24,229 nucleotides of DNA from a virus: IMG/VR virus record IMGVR_UViG_3300026202_000003, positions 1 through 24,229 of that record; one strand, given 5' to 3'. The stretch's first letter is position 1, and each line of letters begins with the position of its first letter. A model generated the notes under the pieces. The model did no database searches, was not told the origin of the DNA, and worked only from the letters and a program-made list of their open reading frames with translations. This document shows positions 7,511-13,606 of the stretch, one piece after another. A program made the position numbers and the translations under genes.

Positions 7511-7978
7511 ATGGCGAAAGAACTCCCGTATTTCAGATTTTACCCCCAAGAATGGCAAAACGGCGATATTACCCTGGAGTCATTAGAGCAGCAGGGTTTA
7601 TTTATGAATATTTGTGCTTATTACTGGATTTCAGATTGTAATGTAAGATTAAAGACTCTTGAAAAGAGATTTAAGGAAACTGAATCTTTATTTGAATCTG
7701 AAATTTTGCACAAAGATGGTGATTTTCTGATGATCAAATTCTTAGATAAACAATTTGAAGAATTACACGAATATAGAGAAAAAAAGCGTATTGCAGGCAG
7801 AAAAGGGGGTTTAAAGAGGGTAAGCAACACTAAAGAAGTGCTAAAGCATAACTCAACCATAAAAGAAAAGAAAAAAGAAAATGAAAAGAATAGTAGCATA
7901 ACTAAAGCGGAGCTTGATTTACCAACAAAAAAAGATATAGCTGAGTTTAAGGCTCACATGAAAAAGGTCTTATCATGA
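7511..7978 (+). CDS. Replication initiator/DnaT-like N-terminal domain protein (155 aa)
   Basis: The opening ELPYFRFYPQEWQNGDITLE, then EQQGLFMNICAYYWI, matches the winged-helix N-terminal domain shared by DUF1376/DUF4373-type phage replisome organiser proteins, which recruit helicase to the phage origin. A basic linker (about residues 93-130; KKRIAGRKGG, KEKKKENEK) and a short C-terminal helical tail follow. The protein is shorter than typical initiators (200-300 residues), so it may be a minimal form. The start has a TGAGG site immediately after the structured leader. Its 3' end overlaps the HNH gene by 4 bp. Confidence 0.65.
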   Translation: MAKELPYFRFYPQEWQNGDITLESLEQQGLFMNICAYYWISDCNVRLKTLEKRFKETESLFESEILHKDGDFLMIKFLDKQFEELHEYREKKRIAGRKGGLKRVSNTKEVLKHNSTIKEKKKENEKNSSITKAELDLPTKKDIAEFKAHMKKVLS

Positions 7979-8580
7979 GTAATTATTCAGATTTACTCAA
8001 GAATCCTAAATGGCAAAAGAAACGACTTAAAATAATGGAAAGAGATGGTTTTAAATGCCAATACTGCCATAATGGCGATAAAACCTTAAACGTACACCAC
8101 ATAGTTTATTTTCAAGGAAAAGATCCTTGGGAATATGAAAATCGCTTTTTAATCACCTTTTGTGAAGACTGTCATCAGAAAGAACATCAAATGGAAAATG
8201 AGATGGGGAAATTAAATATAAGCCAATATTTAAGAAACCTGGGTATGCCTAATCTTTTTTTAGGAAAATTCTTAAAAGCCATAAAATCAATTAGTGGTAA
8301 TGATAACTACCATGAAATTATACAAAGTATTATTACAGGCCCTAAACCTTTTGTAAATAAGAAAGAAACACTTAGAGTTCACAAAAAACGTAAAAAGTCC
8401 ACCAAAAAAGAAAACGACCTTAAAACCTTTAAGCTTTGCCGTAAATGCAATGGTCAGTTGGTTATTAGAAAACCTAGAGGAAAAATCAAATCAAAACAGA
8501 AATATTACTTTAAATCGTATTTTTATTGTACTGACTGCAAAGCAATGTACATGAGAGAAAGCGAAAAGGTGTTTATATAA
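7975..8580 (+). CDS. HNH endonuclease with C-terminal zinc ribbon (201 aa)
   Basis: The N-terminal half is an HNH nuclease: C-Q-Y-C-H, then LNVHHIVYF, then ENRFLITFCEDCHQKEH, giving the paired CxxC zinc ligands and the HH catalytic motif in the usual order. The region after about residue 130 is very basic. Residues 155-190 add a second CxxC pair (CRKC, CTDC), probably a zinc ribbon for DNA binding. It starts inside the stop of the replication gene, so it is coexpressed. It could be a packaging-type or free-standing homing nuclease; position in the replication operon favours recombination or mobility. Confidence 0.8.
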   Translation: MSNYSDLLKNPKWQKKRLKIMERDGFKCQYCHNGDKTLNVHHIVYFQGKDPWEYENRFLITFCEDCHQKEHQMENEMGKLNISQYLRNLGMPNLFLGKFLKAIKSISGNDNYHEIIQSIITGPKPFVNKKETLRVHKKRKKSTKKENDLKTFKLCRKCNGQLVIRKPRGKIKSKQKYYFKSYFYCTDCKAMYMRESEKVFI

Positions 8581-8742
8581 ATGGCACTACCAACTTATCA
8601 AGAATGTCAAGAAGCAAGAGCACAAGGTAAAATGACACCAATCCACTGGTTTATATTAGAGTATGAGCCAATGGGGATACACACAGAGAAGTTCAGGGAT
8701 GGGCTAACTAAGGTGATTCATTATGTGCGAAAAATAAAGTAA
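8581..8742 (+). CDS. Small hypothetical protein (53 aa)
   Basis: The ATG follows the HNH stop directly. The product (MALPTYQECQEARAQG, then MTPIHWFILEYEP and FRDGLTKVI) resembles short phage proteins of similar length that carry a T-P-x-x-x-F-I-x-E-x-EP core, but no function is known to me. Its stop codon overlaps the first bases of promoter P2, so it ends this transcription unit. Confidence 0.6.
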   Translation: MALPTYQECQEARAQGKMTPIHWFILEYEPMGIHTEKFRDGLTKVIHYVRKIK

Positions 8743-8795
8743 TCTTTTTTTATTATTATGTGGTAATATAATTTAATTTAATGTATAATATGAAT
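8741..8795 (+). promoter_or_regulatory. Promoter P2 with shared 26-bp upstream block
   Basis: The block 8741-8766 is identical to that of P1 and P3. TGGTAA (8761-8766), a 17-bp AT-only spacer up to its final G, TATAAT (8784-8789) and then 6 bases lead to ATG 8796. It initiates the accessory early operon. Confidence 0.8.
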
Positions 8796-8828
8796 ATGAA
8801 TGAAACACACAAAAAGGGGCAAAAATGA
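8796..8828 (+). CDS. Possible leaderless leader peptide (10 aa)
   Basis: The ATG at the predicted P2 transcription start opens a ten-codon frame (MNETHKKGQK) whose TGA overlaps the next ATG (ATGA, 8825-8828). It contains the GGGG ribosome-binding site of that gene. At P1 the equivalent ATG is instead in frame with the main gene. Translation is not proven; it may only couple initiation. Confidence 0.3.
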   Translation: MNETHKKGQK

Positions 8829-8956
8829 CTTACACAAAAGAAATGAAATTTAAAATCGGTGTTTATATGTATTACTCAGAAGCTGCAAAGGCCCAGGGGA
8901 ATATCGAAGCGTATGAATATTTTGAAAGAAAATTAAAAAAATTAGGCATAAAATAA
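8825..8956 (+). CDS. Small hypothetical protein (43 aa)
   Basis: ATG 8825 has the same GGGGCAAAA ribosome-binding region as the first gene behind P1. The product (MTYTKEMKFKIGVYMYYSEA, ending in YFERKLKKLGIK) is a short basic helical protein of unknown role. It is the first full gene of the P2 transcript and is followed directly by the next ATG. Confidence 0.55.
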   Translation: MTYTKEMKFKIGVYMYYSEAAKAQGNIEAYEYFERKLKKLGIK

Positions 8957-9142
8957 ATGAAAACTGCATTCATAATATCCTTTTCTCTAATTGGTTGGTT
9001 AGGTCTAGCGATATTCATTATCAGGGACCACCAACCACCAGAACCATGTGAATGTGCTATACCCTTGGAGTATTGTAAGCAGAAACTAAAAGAGATGGAC
9101 CAGTATTCAGCAAGATATTTTACTATAGGAGAATGTAAATGA
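8957..9142 (+). CDS. Small single-pass membrane protein (61 aa)
   Basis: Residues 4-24 (AFIISFSLIGWLGLAIFII) form one strong transmembrane helix. A Pro-rich, Cys-containing tail follows (PPEPCECAIPLEYC). The N-terminus is too short for a long cytoplasmic domain, so either topology is possible. The stop overlaps the next start by 4 bp. Its place before another short gene and a lipoprotein suggests an envelope-directed early group. No named family recognised; it lacks the coiled coil expected of an Rz-type spanin. Confidence 0.6.
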   Translation: MKTAFIISFSLIGWLGLAIFIIRDHQPPEPCECAIPLEYCKQKLKEMDQYSARYFTIGECK

Positions 9143-9330
9143 AATACTTACTAGATGCTGAGAGGAACCTTTCAGAACGTAGGGCCGAGACTAGAGAAAA
9201 GGACAAAATCACAAAAGCCCAAAACGACCTTATTTTTAGAGAAAAACGCCAAAGAGAAGCTTTATACAAATTACCAGAAGATAAAGAAAAAGGAAGGAAA
9301 CCACAAGCATATAGGAGAAAGGAAAAATGA
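9139..9330 (+). CDS. Small charged helical protein (63 aa)
   Basis: The ATG overlaps the preceding stop and has AGGAGA (9127-9132) upstream. The product is almost entirely charged and helical (LLDAERNLSERRAETREKDK, then KRQREALYK), probably a short coiled coil, with a basic tail. Its stop overlaps the start of the lipoprotein gene. An overlapping frame from 9155 is ignored because it has no ribosome-binding site. Function unknown. Confidence 0.55.
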   Translation: MKYLLDAERNLSERRAETREKDKITKAQNDLIFREKRQREALYKLPEDKEKGRKPQAYRRKEK

Positions 9331-9749
9331 AATTTTCAATTTATTCAGTAGTGTTTTTATTAATAATAAACTTTACCGCTTGCGTTGTAGGCGAAGATCC
9401 AATTGAAGCAAATAATTTAACCGCTGATGAGTCTTTTAGTGTTCCAGTATTGAATGTAATCGAAACCACTTATGAAGAGGTATGCCCAACAGATCGAAGT
9501 TGGGGCGTTATTGATGCTCTACCAAATACAGTGGTGACAGCTTTTAGTATTTATTTACACGCCTCGCCTGATTTTTCAGGGGTAGCAAATAGCCATGACT
9601 ATTATTCAACATTACTAAACCGTACAGTTAAGAAGCAGATCACTGGTAGCCTTTATGATACTGGAAACCATCAGTTTTTATATGATTGTCATGGATCTAA
9701 TATTGGGGGCCAACACGAACCAGGTTTTAAAATTGAAGTTATTTATTAA
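9327..9749 (+). CDS. Predicted phage-encoded lipoprotein (140 aa)
   Basis: The N-terminus has a short basic start, a hydrophobic stretch (YSVVFLLIINF) and a T-A-C lipobox with Cys at residue 19. This predicts export, lipidation and signal peptidase II cleavage, although Phe at -3 is unusual. The mature part (about 122 residues) has two further Cys that could form a disulfide (EEVCPTDRSWG and YDCHG). Envelope lipoproteins expressed early by phages sometimes block superinfection; that role is only inferred here. Start supported by GGAGAAAGGA upstream and a 4-bp overlap with the previous gene. Confidence 0.65.
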   Translation: MKFSIYSVVFLLIINFTACVVGEDPIEANNLTADESFSVPVLNVIETTYEEVCPTDRSWGVIDALPNTVVTAFSIYLHASPDFSGVANSHDYYSTLLNRTVKKQITGSLYDTGNHQFLYDCHGSNIGGQHEPGFKIEVIY

Positions 9750-9760
9750 GGAGTACAGAA

Positions 9761-9916
9761 ATGATAGATATGATGAAGAGGTTAGACGAATTAATTCTTG
9801 AATGTGAGAAAGAGGTTTTAATAGCAGATACTCTTATGGATAAAAGCTTTTGGCAAGGGAAAGAAACCGCTTACTTAGAACTATTTATTGAAGTAAAAAA
9901 AGGGATAAGATTATGA
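9761..9916 (+). CDS. Small hypothetical protein (51 aa)
   Basis: An AAGGAG site (9748-9753) precedes ATG 9761 by 7 bases. The protein is helical and acidic (MMKRLDELILECEKEVLIAD) with a F-W-x-G-K-E-T-A-Y-L-E-L-F segment. The stop overlaps the next start (ATGA). No function recognised. Confidence 0.6.
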   Translation: MIDMMKRLDELILECEKEVLIADTLMDKSFWQGKETAYLELFIEVKKGIRL

Positions 9917-10665
9917 ATAACAATACAGGCGAAAACAATACAGGCGAAAACAATAAAGGGGACAGGAACTCTGGGGACAGGAACTCTGGGTACAGTAACT
10001 CTGGGGACTGGAACTCTGGGAACAGGAACTCTGGGGACAGGAACTCTGGGTACAGGAACTCTGGGGACAGGAACTCTGGGTACAGTAACTCTGGGGACTG
10101 GAACTCTGGGAACAGGAACTCTGGGGACAGTAACTCTGGGCACTGGAACTCTGGGGACAGGAACTCTGGGGACAGGAACTCTGGGTACAGTAACTCTGGG
10201 GACTGGAACTCTGGGCACTGGAACTCTGGGGACTTCAATTCAACAACACCAGATACAATAAGATGCTTTAATAAAGATGTTGATAGGGAGACTTGGGAAC
10301 AGGCAGATAAACCACAGTTCATTTATGATGTAAACCCAAATATATGGGTAGATGAATCAGATATGACAGATGATGAGAAAAAAGAGTTCTCAGGGTTCCA
10401 TGATAGAGGTGGGTATTTAAAAACCATTGAATACAAAGAGGCATGGAAGATTGCATGGGATGAGGCGAGCGAAGAGGATAAAACTCTATTGTCTAAGTTA
10501 CCTAATTTTGATGCAGATGTGTTTGAAGAGATCACTGGAATAAATGTATTTGTGAATGGATTGGATTTCTCTGAATCAGGAAAGGAATCCAACGCAGAAG
10601 AATTTACTGTAGGTGAAATCGAAAAGCTTCTAGGAAAGAAAATAAAAATCATAAAGGAAAAATAA
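9913..10665 (+). CDS. GDxNSG pentapeptide-repeat protein with conserved C-terminal domain (250 aa)
   Basis: After an Asn-rich start (NTGEN twice), residues about 17-106 are 18 perfect-register pentapeptides of type [DYNH]-x-N-S-G, resembling the N-x-G-x-x repeats of Pentapeptide_2 proteins, which form extended beta helices or coils. The C-terminal 140 residues are a separate globular domain with WVDESDMTDDEKKEF, GGYLKTIEYKEA, W-D-E-A-S and LPNFDADVFEEITGI. I recognise that pattern from other phage proteins with the same repeats, but I know no function. It overlaps the upstream gene by 4 bp. Confidence 0.75.
   Translation: MNNNTGENNTGENNKGDRNSGDRNSGYSNSGDWNSGNRNSGDRNSGYRNSGDRNSGYSNSGDWNSGNRNSGDSNSGHWNSGDRNSGDRNSGYSNSGDWNSGHWNSGDFNSTTPDTIRCFNKDVDRETWEQADKPQFIYDVNPNIWVDESDMTDDEKKEFSGFHDRGGYLKTIEYKEAWKIAWDEASEEDKTLLSKLPNFDADVFEEITGINVFVNGLDFSESGKESNAEEFTVGEIEKLLGKKIKIIKEK
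9961..10230 (+). repeat. Tandem 15-bp repeat, 18 units
   Basis: Eighteen 15-base units of the form GACAGGAACTCTGGG, varying only at the first base and at the fourth to sixth bases. The block DR-YS-DW recurs at 9976, 10066 and 10171, indicating higher-order duplication of several units. It lies wholly within the coding frame. Confidence 0.95.
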
Positions 10666-10666
10666 C

Positions 10667-10948
10667 ATGGAAGAAATAAAAGAAATAATTATGAGTCACT
10701 GCAAAGGGATAGCTTACCCAGAATTTGAACTTGAAGATTTGAACGTGATGGTAAAAGAAATCAATGACCATTATACTAATGTAAAGAGCCAAGAGCTAAC
10801 CAAAGCAAAGGAAGAGATCGAGAGGTTGAAACAGTACACCACTCACGATGAGCTAACTTGCCAATTAATCACAGCTGGGTTTTTAAAGCATGTAGATAAT
10901 AGAGTGTGCACCTGTGGCCTTGACGAACTACTCAAAGAGGTGAAGTGA
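10667..10948 (+). CDS. Small protein sharing a domain with the P1 gene (93 aa)
   Basis: The first 36 residues (IKEIIMSHCKG, LEDLNVMVKEINDHY) align with the C-terminal part of the protein at 4687. A coiled segment (KAKEEIERLKQY) follows. The C-terminal GFLKHVDNRVCTCGLDELL is a C-x-C-G-L motif also present at the end of the 16680 product. It begins 1 base after the pentapeptide gene and its stop overlaps the methylase-like start (TGATG). It is probably a small modular phage regulator or adaptor; function unknown. Confidence 0.65.
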   Translation: MEEIKEIIMSHCKGIAYPEFELEDLNVMVKEINDHYTNVKSQELTKAKEEIERLKQYTTHDELTCQLITAGFLKHVDNRVCTCGLDELLKEVK

Positions 10949-11586
10949 TGGAATATAGAGGTATGAAGAGAATGAAAACTATATTGCATTTATGCGCTAA
11001 TCTTGGAAGTGATAGCAGGTTCTACCAATTAGATAATGATTACGATGTTATAATGATTGGGAAACATATAGGGGTTGAGAATTACGAGCCGCCAGAAAAT
11101 GTACATGGAATAATTGCGAATCCAGTATGTACAGAGTTTAGTAATGCTAAAAACTCAGGTATCCCGCGTGATTTTGAAAAAGGAATGTTTTTAGTACACC
11201 ACTGTAAAAGAATAATTAAAAAAGCAAAACCTAAATGGTGGGTAATAGAAAACCCGAGCACGGGAGCCTTGAGGAAATTTATAGGTAAACCGAATCACAC
11301 GTACCAACCTTGGCAATACGGTAGCCCTTGGACGAAAGGCACGGGGCTATGGGGCGAATTTATAATGCCCGAAAGAACTGTTAAAAATAGGTATGACGTA
11401 ATTAAAAACCCAAACCTATATATTAAGCCTAGAGGAACGCTGCCAGAGTTTACGGCCTTACATAAAAGTTCGATAGAATTTATAAAAGAGTTTGAATTCG
11501 CAAAAGACTTTGTGAATGTAGATGCTGATTTTAGAAGCTTGTGTAGTCAAGGATTTGCAAAAGAGTTTTACAAGGCTAATAAATAA
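10948..11586 (+). CDS. Divergent C5-cytosine methyltransferase-like protein (212 aa)
   Basis: The visible methylase features are an N-terminal Rossmann-like strand (TILHLCANLGSDS), PVCTEFSNAKN in the place of the catalytic motif IV (PCxxxS), and WWVIENPSTGALR in the place of the ENV motif VI. SAM-dependent cytosine-5 methylation is the family reaction. At 212 residues it is much shorter than the complete methylase at 14765. Motif I lacks the usual F-x-G-x-GG, and PP before Cys is PV. It may therefore be a small phage C5 methylase or a relative with altered activity. Start ATG 10948 has AGAGG 8 bases upstream; 10972 is the alternative. Confidence 0.6.
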   Translation: MEYRGMKRMKTILHLCANLGSDSRFYQLDNDYDVIMIGKHIGVENYEPPENVHGIIANPVCTEFSNAKNSGIPRDFEKGMFLVHHCKRIIKKAKPKWWVIENPSTGALRKFIGKPNHTYQPWQYGSPWTKGTGLWGEFIMPERTVKNRYDVIKNPNLYIKPRGTLPEFTALHKSSIEFIKEFEFAKDFVNVDADFRSLCSQGFAKEFYKANK

Positions 11587-11596
11587 CCCACTAACA

Positions 11597-11625
11597 AAGA
11601 CTAAGGAGAGATGAAGAGAATGGAA
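11597..11625 (+). repeat. 29-bp duplicated translation-start region, copy 1
   Basis: Identical to 12087-12115. The repeat spans TAAGGAGAG and the first codons (ATGAAGAGAATGGAA) of two different small genes, so the whole initiation region was duplicated while the coding parts differ. Confidence 0.9.
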
Positions 11626-11784
11626 GAAAGAACATGGAAAGAGAGAGCTGAATCCGCAGAGTTAAGGTTAAAAAGAGTTTTAAACAGAGCTGCTTGGCAT
11701 AGAAAATATTTAGTATCAGTGAATGATTATGAGAAAGCCTGTATTTGCTCAGATATAATTTATAGCCAAGACGATGAAGATTAA
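11620..11784 (+). CDS. Small hypothetical protein (54 aa)
   Basis: Two in-frame ATGs exist. ATG 11620 is 11 bases after AGGAG, whereas ATG 11611 is only 2 bases after it, so 11620 is preferred; 57 residues result from the earlier one. The product is a short charged helix (ERTWKERAESAELRLKRV) with a Cys pair in the tail (ACICSD). The upstream region is duplicated at 12087. Function unknown. Confidence 0.55.
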   Translation: MEERTWKERAESAELRLKRVLNRAAWHRKYLVSVNDYEKACICSDIIYSQDDED

Positions 11785-11803
11785 CCAAAGAGGAACTGTA
11801 GAG

Positions 11804-12088
11804 ATGTGTGAATCAATAGGCCCAACTAATTACCCAAAAGCCAGAAAAGATCATGATTGCATGGCTTCAGTATTCTTGAATGAGCAAAATTGGAGTCCAT
11901 CAGATTTGAGTATGGGAATCACAGAGGCAAAAGATTGGGTTAAAGCTAGGCAAAACAACTACAAGATCAAAAAAGGTGAGAAATACTTGAACCAAACAAT
12001 GACTCATGAAAGAAAACTTTACTCTTTCAAGGCTATTCCAAAAATACACAATATATGTCTTAAATATGATTTATATGACGAATGTTAA
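11804..12088 (+). CDS. Hypothetical phage protein with IGPTNYPKARKDH motif (94 aa)
   Basis: I choose ATG 11804 (MCESIGPTNYPKARKDHDC), which has AAAGAGGA upstream, over 11774, which would overlap the previous gene. The ends, K-A-R-K-D-H-x-C and F-K-A-I-P-K-I-H-N-I-C-L-K-Y-D-L-Y, resemble small phage proteins in which this frame surrounds a zinc site. Here a helical insert (WSPSDLSMGITEAKDWVKAR) occupies the middle and only isolated Cys remain, so metal binding is doubtful. Function unknown. Confidence 0.6.
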   Translation: MCESIGPTNYPKARKDHDCMASVFLNEQNWSPSDLSMGITEAKDWVKARQNNYKIKKGEKYLNQTMTHERKLYSFKAIPKIHNICLKYDLYDEC

Positions 12089-12115
12089 GACTAAGGAGAG
12101 ATGAAGAGAATGGAA
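12087..12115 (+). repeat. 29-bp duplicated translation-start region, copy 2
   Basis: Exact copy of 11597-11625, here placed in front of a short membrane peptide gene. Confidence 0.9.
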
Positions 12116-12202
12116 CAGATAATCATACACACAATAGAAACTAGTATAAGCGTTTTTATAGCCTATTGGATCGCTAAAGTACTAGTACCATTAGAAGATT
12201 AA
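12110..12202 (+). CDS. Very small membrane peptide (30 aa)
   Basis: This tiny frame uses the duplicated AGGAG start region and encodes one hydrophobic helix (TISVFIAYWIAKVLVPL-like) with a short acidic tail. A 33-residue version begins at ATG 12101. It is too short for any family call. Its reuse of a proven initiation region is the argument for translation. Confidence 0.4.
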   Translation: MEQIIIHTIETSISVFIAYWIAKVLVPLED

Positions 12203-12220
12203 CCAAACAACGGAGAACGA

Positions 12221-12346
12221 ATGATAGTTAGAAGAACAGTAAAGTTTCAAAGAAAGCAGATTGGCCCGGACAGACTTGATAAATCTATGCTGAAAATAGT
12301 TACTTGGTGGTTTCTATTCATCCCAGTGGTTGTAATCAATGAATAG
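12221..12346 (+). CDS. Small membrane protein (41 aa)
   Basis: CGGAG (12211-12215) precedes ATG 12221 by 5 bases. A basic N-terminal half (MIVRRTVKFQRKQ) is followed by one C-terminal transmembrane segment (KIVTWWFLFIPVVVI). By the positive-inside rule the N-terminus would be cytoplasmic. It may act with the neighbouring 30-residue membrane peptide, but no function is recognised. Confidence 0.45.
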   Translation: MIVRRTVKFQRKQIGPDRLDKSMLKIVTWWFLFIPVVVINE

Positions 12347-12355
12347 GGCTGTGTG

Positions 12356-12535
12356 ATGGATATAGACGCACTAAGACAAGCACACGAAAAGCTGAAGCGA
12401 AAGAGCCAGAGGCAACGTGACCGCATAAAGGAACTAGAATCTTGGATGGATCGTGAATTGAATAGCGGTAAAACGTCTGATTTATATTATGGGATTCACA
12501 GAAAAGAAGGGCAAGAACTTTTAACCCAAGGATAG
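12356..12535 (+). CDS. Small coiled-coil protein (59 aa)
   Basis: ATG 12356 lies 7 bases after TAGGG, which includes the previous stop; a GTG directly before it is less likely. Residues 5-35 (ALRQAHEKLKRKSQRQRDRI, then KELESWMDREL) form a highly charged coiled coil. Function unknown. Confidence 0.55.
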   Translation: MDIDALRQAHEKLKRKSQRQRDRIKELESWMDRELNSGKTSDLYYGIHRKEGQELLTQG

Positions 12536-12539
12536 GTAA
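12523..12539 (+). repeat. 17-bp repeat around ribosome-binding site, copy 1
   Basis: AACCCAAGGATAGGTAA is present here and at 12682-12698, each time overlapping a stop codon and sitting just before the start of a small gene. Confidence 0.85.
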
Positions 12540-12542
12540 GTG

Positions 12543-12698
12543 ATGGCAAGTAACTACAAAGAAATGGGCTTATCAGACAGAAAACACGCTGATTGGCTAT
12601 ACAAACAAAGCTTTAAGTCACTTGATATTGATTGGGTTCTCAGATATTTAAGGTTGACCCTTTCACACATAAAACTTTCACAACCCAAGGATAGGTAA
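12543..12698 (+). CDS. Small hypothetical protein (51 aa)
   Basis: The start lies behind AAGGATAGG. The product is helical (DRKHADWLYKQSFKSLDIDW) and ends in Q-P-K-D-R, encoded by the second copy of the 17-bp repeat. This suggests that the repeat was carried in with a gene boundary. No domain recognised. Confidence 0.5.
   Translation: MASNYKEMGLSDRKHADWLYKQSFKSLDIDWVLRYLRLTLSHIKLSQPKDR
12682..12698 (+). repeat. 17-bp repeat around ribosome-binding site, copy 2
   Basis: Exact copy of 12523-12539, providing the ribosome-binding site of the gene at 12704 while coding the end of the gene at 12543. Confidence 0.85.
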
Positions 12699-12703
12699 CA
12701 AAG

Positions 12704-12880
12704 ATGAGCACACCACTAACAAAAATTCAATTGACAGACTTATGTATAGGGTTTGGTGAGATTGTTATTGAAGATTGGCTTGAGGCGCAATATACCTGTG
12801 ACAAAATACCAGATTGTGTTCTTACAAGAACAATGGCCAAATTAATGTACCTATACGAACTAATGGAGCAACAAAGATGA
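12704..12880 (+). CDS. Small acidic protein (58 aa)
   Basis: ATG 12704 follows the second 17-bp repeat. The product is acidic in its first half (DLCIGFGEIVIEDWLEAQ), with a T-R-T-M-A-K-L-M-Y-L-Y-E-L-M-E helix at the end. The stop overlaps the ATG of the zinc-finger/winged-helix gene (ATGA), so the two are coupled. Function unknown. Confidence 0.5.
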   Translation: MSTPLTKIQLTDLCIGFGEIVIEDWLEAQYTCDKIPDCVLTRTMAKLMYLYELMEQQR

Positions 12881-13338
12881 AAACACTAGAAGAAGCAAAA
12901 GAACACCTTAGAGAAAACTATAAGGACGGTACTAGATGCCCCTGCTGTGATCAATTTGTTAAGCAATATAAGAGGAAAATAAACTCTACAATGGCTTACG
13001 GGCTAATTCTGATGAATAAAAATCCTAGTTGGCTTCACTCAGAAACCTTTTTCCATTCTATAGAAAAAGTACCATCATCCATTCGGGGTGATTTACCTAA
13101 ATTACGGCATTGGGGCTTAATCGAAAAAGAAGAATCTGGAAAAGAGGATGGTAACCCAAACCAAGGGCTTTATAGAATCACACAGGCAGGAAAAGATTTT
13201 GTTGCAAAAAGAATCACGGTCTCAAAATACGCTTATTCTTACAATAATAAAATACAAGGGTTTAGTGAAGAATCGTGTACTATCGATCAGTGTTTGGGTA
13301 ATAATTTCAACTATTCAGAGCTAATGGCAACACATTAA
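12877..13338 (+). CDS. Zinc-finger plus winged-helix-like protein (153 aa)
   Basis: I use ATG 12877, which overlaps the upstream stop by 4 bp; a longer frame from 12814 would run inside that gene. Residues 21-24 are CPCC, followed by DQFVKQYKRKINSTMAYGLI. A likely winged helix follows, with LPKLRHWGLIEKEE as recognition and wing region and GLYRITQAGKDFV as the final strand pair. This arrangement recurs in unnamed phage proteins and suits DNA binding. The tail (Y-S-Y-N-N, GFSEES, CLGNNFNYSELM) is typical of that group. A transcription-regulatory role is inferred, not shown. Confidence 0.65.
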   Translation: MKTLEEAKEHLRENYKDGTRCPCCDQFVKQYKRKINSTMAYGLILMNKNPSWLHSETFFHSIEKVPSSIRGDLPKLRHWGLIEKEESGKEDGNPNQGLYRITQAGKDFVAKRITVSKYAYSYNNKIQGFSEESCTIDQCLGNNFNYSELMATH

Positions 13339-13375
13339 TTCACTATTTGAGGTCTTTAAAACTTAATTTATGGAT

Positions 13376-13606
13376 ATGATTATCACGTTATGGGGTGGAC
13401 CTGGAGATGGTAAGGAGATCGAAATCAATGATTTGGATACCGAAAACCCTGATTATTTATATTTCAGCATTATTTCGCCTAATTTTGAACCTAAAGAACC
13501 CAAAGGTGATTTGACGATCATCCCCCCAGATATGATTGACAAATACACTTATGTGAGAGGCCCTAAAATCGGTAAGAAATGGGTTTATGAGATTCAAAAT
13601 GAATAG
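13376..13606 (+). CDS. Small GGP-motif hypothetical protein (76 aa)
   Basis: The frame opens at ATG 13370 or 13376. I choose 13376 (MIITLWGGPGDGKEIEI) because phage proteins of this kind usually begin a few residues before the GGP-x-DG motif. A TAATTT -10-like box also lies exactly 6 bases upstream, as in the leaderless promoters. No Shine-Dalgarno site precedes either ATG. The rest is beta-rich and ends in KWVYEIQNE. Function unknown. Confidence 0.5.
   Translation: MIITLWGGPGDGKEIEINDLDTENPDYLYFSIISPNFEPKEPKGDLTIIPPDMIDKYTYVRGPKIGKKWVYEIQNE

Noticed and set aside
9961-10230. Regular short repeats that could suggest a CRISPR array or iteron origin
   Set aside because: The 15-bp units are back-to-back without spacers and stay in one reading frame as pentapeptide codons, so they are protein-coding repeats.
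9871-10322. Long minus-strand frames of repeated V-P-R-V-P or S-P-E-F
   Set aside because: They are mirror images of the 15-bp coding repeat, with no start signals and absurdly low complexity.
11591-11788. Minus-strand 65-residue frame opposite the small gene at 11620
   Set aside because: It has no ribosome-binding site, its composition is Leu/Ser-rich as expected of a shadow frame, and the + strand gene has a duplicated AGGAG start.
13341-13369. Further leaderless promoter before the GGP-motif gene
   Set aside because: CACTAT, 17 bp and TAATTT fit the geometry for ATG 13376, but both boxes are weak and the spacer is not AT-rich like the others, so I did not list it as a feature.
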